From: Leucothrix pacifica
GTDB lineage: Bacteria; Pseudomonadota; Gammaproteobacteria; Thiotrichales; Thiotrichaceae
Length of the DNA stretch: 64,000 nt
Reading direction: 5' to 3'
NCBI RefSeq assembly: GCF_003172875.1
Contig: NZ_QGKM01000030.1
Location: forward strand, 1-64,000
This document shows positions 44,501 through 53,689 of this stretch, one piece after another. The notes beneath the pieces were generated by a model. It was not told where the DNA came from and did not search any database. It worked only from the letters and a program-made list of their open reading frames with translations. Each line of letters begins with the position of its first letter. Positions within the stretch are counted from its first letter, which is position 1. Both the position numbers and the translations under genes were made by a program.

Positions 44501-47163
44501 GTACTTCAATCACCCTGAGTGCATCCGATGCAGATGGTCAATCACTGCAATACCGGGTGGTTTCTGGCCCTGCTAATGGTCAGCTCTCAGGGACTGCGCC
44601 AAACTTACAGTATCAACCTAATACGGATTACACCGGAAGTGATAGCTTCACGTTTGTGGCTAATGACGGCACCACTGATAGTGCTGTGGCGACGATCAAC
44701 ATTACGGTTGTAGATGATGGCTCAAACAACGGTGGTTATACCGGTGGCGCTATCAGCAATGCAGTCAGTGATGGCAGTATTAGTCTTGATGGGAACTTAA
44801 GTGATTGGAGTAGTGTGCCGTCGTTAGGGCGTGAAGCACCATCAATCGCTCAGGCTAATGCACAAGTTGATTTCATCGAAGGCTGGCTTGCACATGACGC
44901 TAGTAATTTGTTCATCGCTTATTTAAATAATGGCGATATTAATACAGAGACATGGTGGCCTTGGCAGGTTTATCTGGATACCGATGGCAATACTGCATCG
45001 GGGTATCAGGTCAATGGATCACTGGGCGCAGAGTATATGCTGCAAGGCTCTGGTTTGTTCCAATACGCCGGAAGCGGTAGTGACTGGACATGGAATTACT
45101 TAGGCAGCATGGCACACTCTGTCAGCGGTGCTCAGGCTGAGTTCCAGATTCCTAGAAGCGTGATTGGTAATCCTGAGACTGCACGAGCATTGTTTATGGG
45201 ACGAAATGGTGTGTTTACGGGTGATTATTCGGATGCGAGTCGCGATTATTACCCGGCAGCCTATTCTTTAATACCGATGCATTATGGCTTGCTGCATGGC
45301 CAGTATTCTATCTATGAAGAAACGGGTGGCACGCTGTCTATGAAGGTCACTGCATCAGCGGCAACCGGAGCAACCACACTATTCTTAGATGGTAATTATC
45401 CCTTGCAGGACGGTCAGTTGATTACTTACTTGTCGTATGACGGTGAGTATTACACGCTGCCAATCACCAGCGTGTCGGGTTCTACTTTGACCTTAGCGAA
45501 GCCGCTACCAGCCGTGATTGGTGCAGGTCAGGATGTATGGAATTTCTATGACAACGGCAGTCATCCCAACTGGTTTGGTTATCGCGCAATTGCTGACTTT
45601 GGTTTGCGTACATTGAGTGATCAAAACCTGAATCAAGGTCGTCATGTATTGCTAGGTGATAGTTGGTTCTCAAGCAGTGGCTTTGAGGGACGTTTGAATG
45701 AGCGTTTACCTAACGCGAGTGCGATAATTAATCAGGGAATTAGTGGCAATACTTCAGCACAAATGCTGGCACGGTTTGATGCTGATATCGCCAGCCAGAA
45801 TCCGGATTATGTCTGGGTCATTGGTGGGGTGAATGACTATTTCACGGGAGTTACCCCGGAGCAATACAGCACGAATGTACGAGCTATTATCGCCAAGATC
45901 AGATCGATTGGTGCTGAGCCAATTATCTTCGATGCGCCAGTTGCTCAACTTGTTTCCGGAAGTGATGAAATTACTCAGATTTCGCATCAGTATGCCGCTT
46001 TGATGGCATCGTCAGATTACGTTGAGTATAACTTGGGTGAAAGTGCTGGTTCAGGTGTTGTGCTAACGCCTGTGTCCAATGTTGATGTGCTGACAATAGA
46101 TGGTGATTTGTCGGATTGGTCAGGTCTCCAGTCGTTTGGTATTGATGGTAATGATATCACTCTGGCCAACTCGGAAGCTGACATGCTCGAAGGTTGGATG
46201 GCGCACAATGGCGTGTATTTGTATGTCGCTTATCGTAATGATGGGGATATCAATACTTCTTTAACTTGGCCTTGGCAGGTATTTTTAGATACGGATAAAA
46301 GCACTTCAACAGGCTATCAGGCTGGCAATGATGTTGGTGCTGAGTTCATGTTGCAAGGGGATGGGCTTTACCAATATATCGGTGCAGGCAGTGATTGGTC
46401 TTGGCAGTATGTACCCGGCGCTAGTGGCGTGATCAGTGGTGACATTGGTGAGTATCAAATTGAATTATCCGCGCTTGGTAATCCCGAATCACTACACGCG
46501 ACGTATATTGCCCGAAATGGAATTTTCACCGGTGATTATAGCGAAGCAGGTATCGACCGTTATCCAAACGCGGGTCTTGGCTATTTGACCTATGACTTGG
46601 GTGGCAGCAACTCGAATCCGGTTGATACAGGTGTGATGAGCATGGATGCAAACTACACGGACTGGATCAGCATTCAGTCATTGGGTCGGGATGGTGATGA
46701 TATAGCTGTAGCCGGTGCTCAGGCTGACTGGATTGAAGCCCGTATCGCGCATGATATCGATAACCTCTACTTCTTCTATGAAAACGATGGTGCAATTAAC
46801 ACTGCTACATGGTGGCCCTGGCAGATTTATATCGACACCGATAATAACCCTGATACCGGCTTCAAAGTGACTGGTGGCGTGGGTGCTGAGTTTGTGATTG
46901 AGGGTTCGGTATTGCAGCAATATACCGGTACTGGCACGAACTGGTCATGGTCATCGGTAGATACAGCTGAAGCGGCAACCAGTACAGTGTTTGCTGAGAT
47001 GAGATTGCCGCGTGCATCGATTGGTGATCCTGCGGAAATGCGTATTGTGTATAAGGCAGTCAATGCAGCCTTTACCGGTAGCTATGCTGAGGAAGGTTAT
47101 GACTACTTCCCAAGCAATGCAGCGACCAGCAATAGTGGCTATTTCACTTATTCCACGCAGTAA
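41593..47163 (+). CDS. Giant secreted protein: glycosidase-like barrel, Ig/cadherin-like domains, SGNH-like domain and three CBM9-like repeats
   Basis: The 1,856-residue protein (ATG 41593, GGAG upstream) has a Sec signal ending GFSA/QP. Residues about 35-430 look like a TIM-barrel glycoside hydrolase (GVWADVPIYADFGP, IIAETLP), followed by a beta-galactosidase trimerisation-like segment (VFVQQGGRLVITGPN). Cadherin/Ig-like domains lie at about 693-795 and 953-1046. CBM9-like repeats begin with DGNLSDW (about 1065), DGDLSDW (about 1502) and DANYTDW (about 1684). Between the first and second repeats is an SGNH-like domain with LGDSWF (about 1354) and GGVNDY (about 1412). The terminal DxxH of SGNH esterases is not evident. 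It is probably a polysaccharide-degrading exoenzyme. Confidence 0.82.
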   Translation: MNTSVNLTLRVLWLCVLPLLLLWSNPGFSAQPTAFDSWAKTAKVGGAALYVGISTAELEQVLDDMVAQNVTVVEADSDLSNYQSDAQFELELALMRQVADASHKRGLRVVWYIPALEMITINGANIPNTMAKDHPDWVQLGLDGQQNVFYGGGGQVFWVETDAESAWMSPSSEGYRNYFFSRIAKMAETGIDGVWADVPIYADFGPTKWADFNPAAIARFESDTGMSIPTAEDWNDPAWRRWIHWRHEELARFLTDMTATARAVDPEFVIIAETLPTDYNGGTIYGLDAGFTKSVEGLTAVYEVDTMSNNVGMRNAREDDWISFISALKYSRAATGEKPSWTFTYGVNQDDAQQVMAQALIAGNNPYELKVPEMATTVDPAFRARMFNWSKVNAPYLFESESTANTGILFSSPSRDYVDQFTGLGMFATTDDGGDDLWWAAGEIDSVYQRNYLAEHRGVLKVLVNEHIPFNILVVPDQDELNRYQTVMMPNIEAISDEEANRLRVFVQQGGRLVITGPNPTLLDEYGIARSNYALADLLGFNYGDSVPASNVQSYGSGETYYFADRLGKDYLVNETAAARNSLANAVRGASTITVNASADDNVYMETSRLGQQEIIQFTNFIGLNGSFSVVPTSVSVNYTIPNGETVTGLTVTNPDTTNTTPTTLNYTQSGNQISFNVPLTQYALVVVSLSGAQAPVVNQTPAAGKDNYQTDISTSLDINTSALLANDGDLDAGDTLSIGGVYASSATRGSVTSLGGGNYRYTPPTGFSGSDTLTYTLFDSNGGQANGTIAIKVAPPTGYYHPESVSLTVGGVDSTDLSYFQSVDGDTYDIASVSSGGSRVTDWYVTTTITEDTSAISEIKVLQLGHYSLAGVSQTVYIYNYQSANWELVDTATVGNESNYPAVHTISNNIGNYVSGSKEMRLRVRAELGSGAFDSWTEQIVWEVVPVIVQSNNPPVASSQNVTATENISTSITLSASDADGQSLQYRVVSGPANGQLSGTAPNLQYQPNTDYTGSDSFTFVANDGTTDSAVATINITVVDDGSNNGGYTGGAISNAVSDGSISLDGNLSDWSSVPSLGREAPSIAQANAQVDFIEGWLAHDASNLFIAYLNNGDINTETWWPWQVYLDTDGNTASGYQVNGSLGAEYMLQGSGLFQYAGSGSDWTWNYLGSMAHSVSGAQAEFQIPRSVIGNPETARALFMGRNGVFTGDYSDASRDYYPAAYSLIPMHYGLLHGQYSIYEETGGTLSMKVTASAATGATTLFLDGNYPLQDGQLITYLSYDGEYYTLPITSVSGSTLTLAKPLPAVIGAGQDVWNFYDNGSHPNWFGYRAIADFGLRTLSDQNLNQGRHVLLGDSWFSSSGFEGRLNERLPNASAIINQGISGNTSAQMLARFDADIASQNPDYVWVIGGVNDYFTGVTPEQYSTNVRAIIAKIRSIGAEPIIFDAPVAQLVSGSDEITQISHQYAALMASSDYVEYNLGESAGSGVVLTPVSNVDVLTIDGDLSDWSGLQSFGIDGNDITLANSEADMLEGWMAHNGVYLYVAYRNDGDINTSLTWPWQVFLDTDKSTSTGYQAGNDVGAEFMLQGDGLYQYIGAGSDWSWQYVPGASGVISGDIGEYQIELSALGNPESLHATYIARNGIFTGDYSEAGIDRYPNAGLGYLTYDLGGSNSNPVDTGVMSMDANYTDWISIQSLGRDGDDIAVAGAQADWIEARIAHDIDNLYFFYENDGAINTATWWPWQIYIDTDNNPDTGFKVTGGVGAEFVIEGSVLQQYTGTGTNWSWSSVDTAEAATSTVFAEMRLPRASIGDPAEMRIVYKAVNAAFTGSYAEEGYDYFPSNAATSNSGYFTYSTQ

Positions 47164-47175
47164 GCTGTGATGTTT

Positions 47176-47217
47176 ACCTCTACTCCGATGGGTTGATTTA
47201 GCCTATCGGGTAGAGGT
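47176..47217 (+). terminator. Hairpin between converging genes (bidirectional terminator)
   Basis: ACCTCTAC-TCCGATGGG pairs imperfectly with the complement ending GGGTAGAGGT (stem start 47176, end 47217). It lies between the giant gene and the convergent EamA gene. The T-runs are weak, so confidence is moderate. Confidence 0.5.
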
Positions 47218-47270
47218 GATAATTTGAGGTCACTACATCAATGATTCCAGGCTTTAAATGGTTCCAGACC

Positions 47271-48167
47271 TTATTTGGCTGAGGCAGGTTTCTTCAGTAC
47301 CAAATAAACCCCAAGCACCGTTAATACACTCGCGGCAATCGCCAATGGCGGCAGATCCTCGTCAAACAACAACCAAGCCTCAACGCAAGCCACCAGCGGC
47401 ACCAGATAAAAATAGGCAGCGACTTTAGAAGCTTCGCCTTCTCGAATCATATACATCAGCAATAACACTGCACTGACTGATAAGCCAAACACCAACCATC
47501 CCAGCGCCAGAATTAATTGAATATCCCAAGTTACTTCACGTGTTTCAAAGCTCCAGGCTAACACCGCCATTAGCACAGCAGTGCTCACATACTGCCAGAC
47601 AGAACCTGTTAGTAAATCTACCCCGCCACTAAAGCGCTTCTGGTAGAGCGTACCAATAGAAATTCCTAATAATGCAGCGATTGAAGCAATCAGTGCTGGC
47701 CAGGTCAGGCTAACCTCATCTTGTAACTGAGTGCTAAATACCACCACCACGACCCCAACCAAACCAAGGCCCAAGCCCAGCCATTGCATTGGGCGCAACG
47801 CGTCACTGAATAATTGCCAGCTGATTAATGCAGTTAGTATCGGTTGAATGCCAACAATGATCGCTGCGACACCAGCGGGCATTCCTAATTTTATCGCAGC
47901 AAAAACACCACCAAGATAGACCCCATGAATCAATGCACCGGAGACCATTTGGTGACCGGCCAAACGCATGGGTGGCCACTTTGCTTTAAACAGCAGACAC
48001 AGTGCCAGAAACACAAAAATGGTGAGCACCATGCGCAGAAATAATAAATAAAATGGTTCAACAAAGGGCAGTGCGTATTTAGCACCGATGAAGCCCGTAC
48101 TCCACAGGAAGACAAAAAGCAGCGGGATCATCCGAATCAGAGTGGGATGAGTATTTTGCATCGGCAT
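47271..48167 (-). CDS. EamA/DMT-family transporter
   Basis: The 298-residue protein has about ten hydrophobic helices in two EamA repeats, with conserved glycine-rich ends (LLFVFLWSTGFIGAKYALPFVEPF in the first helix; LALGWLVFGLSVSAVLL and VPLVACVEAWLLFDEDLPPL near the end). It probably exports a small metabolite or amino acid; the substrate is unknown. Unlike the EamA gene at 4184 it is full length. It is monocistronic. Confidence 0.88.
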   Translation of the reverse strand: MPMQNTHPTLIRMIPLLFVFLWSTGFIGAKYALPFVEPFYLLFLRMVLTIFVFLALCLLFKAKWPPMRLAGHQMVSGALIHGVYLGGVFAAIKLGMPAGVAAIIVGIQPILTALISWQLFSDALRPMQWLGLGLGLVGVVVVVFSTQLQDEVSLTWPALIASIAALLGISIGTLYQKRFSGGVDLLTGSVWQYVSTAVLMAVLAWSFETREVTWDIQLILALGWLVFGLSVSAVLLLMYMIREGEASKVAAYFYLVPLVACVEAWLLFDEDLPPLAIAASVLTVLGVYLVLKKPASAK

Positions 48168-48503
48168 GGTCTTAATAATCCGTGGTTAAGGGAGAGTACT
48201 TTACAGCGTTTATTGCGCTGACGGAGTTGCTGCCTGTGGCGGCATAAGAAGATTGATTCTGTTTGGGCTGTCGGAGTTAGTCAATAAAAGTATTGTATCC
48301 ATAACAATGTGAGGCCCCGTCCCGACTTGTTTTCAGAGCGGTGGATAAATACAAATTGGTGCAAAACAGCGTAATAAAATCAATAAGCTGCACCAGCATA
48401 AAGCGATTCAATACTCAAACCGCAAAGCATTGGGTATTTCTAATATTCATGTAATAATCGGCTCGTCAATATTTTGATACAACCGTTAAAGGAGATGCGA
48501 AGG
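48168..48503 (+). other. Intergenic region before the BMP-family gene
   Basis: No gene is visible in these 336 bp. It contains a 24-bp element (48315-48338) that also occurs upstream of the giant secreted gene. A possible sigma-70 promoter is TTGGGT (48430) with TAATAA 16 bp later. An inverted repeat TGGTGCA/TGCACCA spans about 48358-48402. Confidence 0.45.
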
Positions 48504-49586
48504 ATGATATCAACCACCAAGCTAAAGCGTACGCTGAGTACGGCATTGCTATCGACAGGGCTGGCTTTTGCCGCTGTGTCTGCCAATGCAGATGACCTGA
48601 AAGTAGGTTTTGTTTATGTTGGCCCAACGGGGGATCACGGCTGGACATACCGCCATGATGAAGGCCGTAAGGCGATTGAGGAACTGGAAGGTGTCAGCAC
48701 GACGTTTGTTGAAAGTGTGGCAGAAGGCGCGGATGCTGAGCGTGTTATTCGTAAATTAGCCAGTAGTGGCCATGATCTGATTTTCACGACGTCATTCGGT
48801 TATATGAACCCGACACTGAAGGTTGCCAAGCAGTTCCCAAAGGTTAAATTTGAGCATGCAACGGGCTATAAGCGTGCTGATAATGTAAGTACTTACTCAG
48901 GCCGTTTTTATGAAGGTCGCGCTATCCTTGGAACGATTGCAGGTCACATGACTAAGAGTAATGTGGTGGGCTACATTGCGTCTATGCCGATTCCTGAGGT
49001 TGTGCGTGGCATTAACGCATTCACGATCGCCATGCGCAAAGTAAACCCGAAAGCTGAAGTAAAAGTGATCTGGGTGAACTCTTGGTATGATCCGGGCAAA
49101 GAAGGGGATGCAGCAAAAGCATTGATCGATCAGGGTGCAGATATCATCACACAACACACTGACTCACCAGCACCGCTGCAGGTTGCTGAGAAGCGCGGCG
49201 TACTTGGTTTTGGTCAGGCATCTGATATGTCGGCATTTGCACCAAAAGCACAGTTAACTGCGATTGTTGATGACTGGGGTCCTTACTACATTGCGCGTAC
49301 TAAAGCGGCTATGGATGGTACATGGGAGTCTATGGATACATGGGATGGTATTAAAGCGGGCATGGTTCACATGTCAGACTACAGTGAATTAGTCCCAGAA
49401 GACGTACAGAAAGCAGCTGATGAAGTGAAAGCGGGTATTGTCGACGGAACACTTCATCCATTCGCTGGCCCAATCAAAAACCAGGAAGGTGAGGTTGTGG
49501 TCAAAGAAGGTGAGACATTGGAAGATGGCGCACTGCTAGGCATGGACTGGTATGTTGAAGGTGTACAGGGCAAATTACCTAAGTAA
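48504..49586 (+). CDS. BMP-family ABC transporter substrate-binding protein (purine-nucleoside type)
   Basis: The 360-residue precursor starts at ATG 48504 (AAGGAG nine bases upstream). It has a signal peptide ending SANA/DD and the PnrA/BMP fold, with KVGFVYVGPTGDHGWTYRHDEGR, HATGYKRADNVSTYSGRFYEGRAILG and FGQASDMSAFAPKAQLTAIVDDWGPYY. BMP proteins bind nucleosides for ABC import. No permease or ATPase gene is adjacent, so it is an orphan binding protein or uses a remote transporter. The purine genes at 15-19 kb may be functionally linked. Confidence 0.9.
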   Translation: MISTTKLKRTLSTALLSTGLAFAAVSANADDLKVGFVYVGPTGDHGWTYRHDEGRKAIEELEGVSTTFVESVAEGADAERVIRKLASSGHDLIFTTSFGYMNPTLKVAKQFPKVKFEHATGYKRADNVSTYSGRFYEGRAILGTIAGHMTKSNVVGYIASMPIPEVVRGINAFTIAMRKVNPKAEVKVIWVNSWYDPGKEGDAAKALIDQGADIITQHTDSPAPLQVAEKRGVLGFGQASDMSAFAPKAQLTAIVDDWGPYYIARTKAAMDGTWESMDTWDGIKAGMVHMSDYSELVPEDVQKAADEVKAGIVDGTLHPFAGPIKNQEGEVVVKEGETLEDGALLGMDWYVEGVQGKLPK

Positions 49587-49668
49587 ATCAGGCGTTGACC
49601 ATAAAGCTGAGTCATTGCTAACAAGCAATGCAAGATAGACGATATTATCGAATATGACTTAGCAGCCA

Positions 49669-49705
49669 AACCCGTCGGGAATGATTGTTTCCGGCGGGTT
49701 TTTTA
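49669..49705 (+). terminator. Rho-independent terminator after the BMP-family gene
   Basis: AACCCGTCGGGAA and TTCCGGCGGGTT form a stem (one mismatch and one bulge) followed by TTTTATT. It is the clearest terminator in this part. The remaining gap up to 50000 (about 295 bp) is AT-rich, with no gene seen, and must hold the promoter for the aminotransferase. Confidence 0.82.
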
Positions 49706-50000
49706 TTGTCCCGGACACCACCGTTTTAGCTGGCTCCAGAATTAGATTTCAACTGGTCTTATAGCAATGCTTCGAGGTGAACTTACTTTGAATAAATCGC
49801 TATTTGTTGTTATTTGATATGGTATTGTTAGTTACTGCTTTTATTGGCGGTTAGTTTTTACATTAATCGAATCAGGCCCTGATGTTTTTCTATTCACTAA
49901 CAGATGGATCATCATTTGCTATCAACGGTCTGTAGTTTTTCCTAGTTGCTACCACAAGCATCTGCCGTTACATTTGTCTAATTCGACTGAGGGTATTTTT

Positions 50001-50852
50001 ATGAGCAGAATAGTGTATGTGAACGGTGAGTTTGTTCCTGAAGAGGACGCAAAGGTATCCGTGTTTGATCGTGGTTTTATGTTTGCCGATGGTGTCTACG
50101 AGGTTTCCTCAGTGATTCGTGGCAAGTTAATTGATAACGAAGGGCACATGGTGCGTTTGCAGCGTTCTATGAATGAGCTGGATATGCCGGCACCTGCGAC
50201 GAATGAAGAAATTGAAGCGATTCAAAAGCAGCTGATTGAGAATAATGATCTTGATGAAGGGTTGATATATCTGCAAGTGACGCGTGGCCCTGCGGATCGT
50301 GATTTTGCATACCCTAAAGAGCCAAAGCCGAGCCTGGTTTTGTTTACTCAGAAAAAGAACGTTATCGATAATCCAATTGCTGAAACTGGTATCTCAGTCA
50401 TTACAGTTGAAGATATTCGCTGGGCACGACGTGATATTAAAACAGTGGGTTTGCTGGCGCCGTGTATGGCAAAGATGCAGGCGAAAGCTGCGGGTGCTGA
50501 TGACGCTTGGTTAGTAGAAGATGGTTCGGTCACTGAGGGTAGTTCAAACAATGCCTATATCGTCACTAAAGACGGAACGATTGTGACGCGCTATGTAGGG
50601 AATCAGATTCTGAATGGCATAACCCGTCGTGCTGTATTGGCCTTGGCTAAAGAGCATGATTACAACATCGAAGAGCGCCTATTCTCTGTCGAAGAGTGTT
50701 ATGAGGCTGCTGAGGCGTTTGTCACATCAGCAACCATGTTTGTGCAAGGTGTGGTGAAGATTGACGGCAAGCAGATTGGTGATGGTAAGCCTGGACCGGT
50801 TGCAAAAAAACTACGTGAATACTACGTAGAAATGGCACTGGCTGAGGCGTAA
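50001..50852 (+). CDS. dat: D-amino-acid aminotransferase (class IV PLP enzyme)
   Basis: The 283-residue protein from ATG 50001 (GAGGG upstream) has the class IV landmarks: VSVFDRGFMFADGVYEV, the PLP lysine in RRDIKTVGLLAPCMAK, and VEDGSVTEGSSNNAYIV. The pattern SVFDRGFMFADGVYE and DIKTVGLL is that of D-alanine transaminase. It makes D-glutamate and D-alanine for cell-wall precursors. An upstream in-frame start would add nine residues without similarity. Confidence 0.9.
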   Translation: MSRIVYVNGEFVPEEDAKVSVFDRGFMFADGVYEVSSVIRGKLIDNEGHMVRLQRSMNELDMPAPATNEEIEAIQKQLIENNDLDEGLIYLQVTRGPADRDFAYPKEPKPSLVLFTQKKNVIDNPIAETGISVITVEDIRWARRDIKTVGLLAPCMAKMQAKAAGADDAWLVEDGSVTEGSSNNAYIVTKDGTIVTRYVGNQILNGITRRAVLALAKEHDYNIEERLFSVEECYEAAEAFVTSATMFVQGVVKIDGKQIGDGKPGPVAKKLREYYVEMALAEA

Positions 50853-50878
50853 TAAACCCACCTGCTGGTCATCCAGCT

Positions 50879-51487
50879 TTAGATAAATGGGCCGTCGTTT
50901 GCTTCTATCAGTGGAATATCCTGTAATAAACGACGGCTGCTGATATACGGGTGATATCGCATCGCCCGTAATATCGCTTGTTTCGCAAGCTTGGTTTCAC
51001 CTTGTTCCAAATGAATTACACCTCTTCCTGACAACGCACCGAAGTGGCGTGGTTCCAGCTTCAGTGTGGTAGCGATGTCTTTCAGTGAGGCTTCAAAGTT
51101 ACGTAACTGAAAGTGTGCCAATGCGCGTTGATTCCACACTTCGGCATATTTTGGGTAGCGCTCGATAATGTCATCAAACATTTCAACCGAGACCTCATAT
51201 TCTGCATTACGTACTTTATCAATTGCAGCGTCCATCAGTTTGCGTAGTGTCTTATCTTCAGGGGCAATCCAGATACGCCAGATTTCACGCTCGTGACTGA
51301 GTGCTTCAACCTCGCTTTTGGCGTGGCGTAAGGAGTCAAACAGGGTATCGAGTTGGCGGTGTTGCACAGCATTCAAGCCGCGATTTGGTTTAACGGCAAA
51401 GGCTTCATTATCTTCAGCATAAGCAGCGCTGTGGATAAACGATACGCTCAGAACAAGAGCCATCATTATCGTTGTTAGTTGTTTCAT
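50879..51487 (-). CDS. Periplasmic TPR-repeat protein
   Basis: The 202-residue precursor has a signal peptide (MKQLTTIMMALVLSVSFIHSAAYA/ED). About three TPR units follow (SVEMFDDIIERYPKYAEVWNQRALAHFQLRNFEASLKDIATTLKLEPRHFGAL...GVIHLEQGETKLAKQAILRAMRYHP, read in parts). TPRs mediate protein contacts; the partner is unknown. It converges with the aminotransferase, with a 26-bp gap, and is divergent from speA. Confidence 0.85.
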   Translation of the reverse strand: MKQLTTIMMALVLSVSFIHSAAYAEDNEAFAVKPNRGLNAVQHRQLDTLFDSLRHAKSEVEALSHEREIWRIWIAPEDKTLRKLMDAAIDKVRNAEYEVSVEMFDDIIERYPKYAEVWNQRALAHFQLRNFEASLKDIATTLKLEPRHFGALSGRGVIHLEQGETKLAKQAILRAMRYHPYISSRRLLQDIPLIEANDGPFI

Positions 51488-51694
51488 AAGCTCCCACCTG
51501 ACAGTTATCGTTAATTTAGTATAGAAGACAAATCATGCTATCCGCTAATTAACAATAAGAAAAATAAGTTACTGACCTTATTTCTTGTATACGGAATCCC
51601 AAATATTTGGTGATACAATCCACAGTGCATTCAGATGCGAAGGGGCGAGCTGAGGTCGCCGTTTTATCAGTCTATTTTATGGAAATATTGCTTA

Positions 51695-53614
51695 ATGACT
51701 GAATTGCCAGAGACAACGGATTGGTCCGTTGAGCAAAGTGCAGAGCTGTATGGTGTAAGGCACTGGGGAGCAGGGTATTTTGACTTATCAGCAGAGGGCG
51801 ATGCGACGGTCACTGTTGATATAGAGGGGAGGTCAATAGCGGTTCCTATCATCGATATCGTGCAGGGAATGCAGGAACGAGGCCTGGAGATGCCTTGTGT
51901 GCTGCGTGTTGAAAACTTGCTGGATTATCGTATCCAACAGCTAAATGAAGCATTCTCCCGTGCCATCAGGCAGTCAGAGTATCAGAATCATTATCGTGGT
52001 GTATTTCCGATTAAAGTGAATCAGCAATGTCACGTTATTGAGGAAATTGCGGACTTCGGGCAGAACTATCATCATGGGCTGGAAGCGGGTAGTAAGGCCG
52101 AGCTAATTATTGCTTTGTCGCAACTACGGGATACCGAAAGCCTGATTATCTGTAATGGTTACAAAGACGCTGAATTTATAGAGTTGGGTTTGTATGCCAG
52201 ACAGATGGGCGTGCGCTGTTTCTTTGTACTGGAAACGCCTACAGAGTTACCCATCATTATCGAACGCAGTCAGGCGCTGGGCATTGAACCGTTGATTGGT
52301 GTGCGCTTGCGCTTATCCACCACGGTTGACGGGCATTGGCAGGAAGACAGTGGTGATCGCTCTATCTTTGGCTTATCGACGTCTGCTTTGCTAGATGTCG
52401 TGGAGAAGCTGAAAGCCCATAATATGTTGCATTGTCTGCAAATGCTGCACAGTCATCTAGGCTCGCAAATTCCTAATATCCGAAACGTGCGTACCGGTGT
52501 GGCAGAGGCTTGTCGCTTCTATAGCGGCCTTGTGTCAGAAGGTGCGCCAATGGGCTACCTCGATTTAGGTGGCGGACTGGCCGTGGACTATGAGGGCAGT
52601 AGCAGTAACAGCACGCATAGTATGAATTATCAGCTGGATGAGTATTGCGTAAATATCGTGGAAACGGTGCGTGATACCTTGGATGAGATGGATATAGCGC
52701 ATCCTGTTTTGGTGTCAGAATCAGGCCGTGCCACGGTGGCTTACTCGTCGATGTTGTTGTTTAATATTTTGGATGTACGCGATCACAAGCCCAGAAAATT
52801 GCCTGAGCAACTGCCGGATGATTGCCCCGATGTACTGAAGAATCTGTTTTCAGTATTGGGCACGGTGACCAGTCAGAACTTTCAGGAGTGTTACAACGAC
52901 GCGCTGTACTACCGCGATGAAGTTCGGGAGATGTTCCATCGCGGGCATGCGACCCTGCGTGACCGAGCCTTAGCGGAGAATATCAATCTTGCTATCTTAG
53001 GGCAGATTGCGGCTTTATTACCGAGCATTAGTCGAGTGCCATCAGAGCTTGAGAATCTGCCAGAACTGCTCTCCGATATTTATTACGGCAACTTCAGTTT
53101 GTTCCAATCACTGCCGGATGTGTGGGCGATTGATCAGTTATTACCGATTATGCCGGTGCATCGTTTGGATGAAAAACCAACGCGTGATGCCATTATTGCC
53201 GACATCACTTGCGATTGTGACGGTAAAATAGACAACTTCGCACTACCAGATGGTCATAGCAAAACCATCCCATTGCACCCGATGAAAGATGATGAAGAAT
53301 ATTACCTCGGCGTGTTCTTGGTCGGGGCTTATCAGGAAACATTGGGTGATTTACACAACTTATTTGGTGATACCAATGTGGTGAGTGTGAAAATTAATGC
53401 AGACGCCAGTTTTGACTTTCAGCGTGAGTTTGAAGGTGACAGTATTTCGGATGTATTGAGCTATGTGGAATACAGTCCGAATACGGTGCAGGAGCAATTA
53501 CGTAAGAAAGCGGAAGCAGCAGTAAGGCAGGGCAAAATTTCAGTTGCCATGCGTAAGCAGATGTTAAAAGCATTTAGAGACAGTTTACAGGGTTATACCT
53601 ATTTTGAGCGCTAG
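51695..53614 (+). CDS. speA: Biosynthetic arginine decarboxylase
   Basis: The protein (639 residues from ATG 51695, chosen to match family length) is a fold-III PLP decarboxylase. It has the PLP-lysine region YRGVFPIKVNQQ, GLEAGSKAELIIAL, HLGSQIPNIRNVRTGVAEA, and LDLGGGLAVDYEGS, typical of SpeA. It decarboxylates arginine to agmatine in polyamine synthesis. The carboxynorspermidine genes are about 1.8 kb downstream. A defence-like two-gene cassette lies between them. Confidence 0.95.
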   Translation: MTELPETTDWSVEQSAELYGVRHWGAGYFDLSAEGDATVTVDIEGRSIAVPIIDIVQGMQERGLEMPCVLRVENLLDYRIQQLNEAFSRAIRQSEYQNHYRGVFPIKVNQQCHVIEEIADFGQNYHHGLEAGSKAELIIALSQLRDTESLIICNGYKDAEFIELGLYARQMGVRCFFVLETPTELPIIIERSQALGIEPLIGVRLRLSTTVDGHWQEDSGDRSIFGLSTSALLDVVEKLKAHNMLHCLQMLHSHLGSQIPNIRNVRTGVAEACRFYSGLVSEGAPMGYLDLGGGLAVDYEGSSSNSTHSMNYQLDEYCVNIVETVRDTLDEMDIAHPVLVSESGRATVAYSSMLLFNILDVRDHKPRKLPEQLPDDCPDVLKNLFSVLGTVTSQNFQECYNDALYYRDEVREMFHRGHATLRDRALAENINLAILGQIAALLPSISRVPSELENLPELLSDIYYGNFSLFQSLPDVWAIDQLLPIMPVHRLDEKPTRDAIIADITCDCDGKIDNFALPDGHSKTIPLHPMKDDEEYYLGVFLVGAYQETLGDLHNLFGDTNVVSVKINADASFDFQREFEGDSISDVLSYVEYSPNTVQEQLRKKAEAAVRQGKISVAMRKQMLKAFRDSLQGYTYFER

Positions 53615-53689
53615 GTAGCGACCATCTTTAGAGTTGTTTTGTAATGTGAGTTATACTGCAACCCATAGCCAAATTTCAGTGTGGATATC

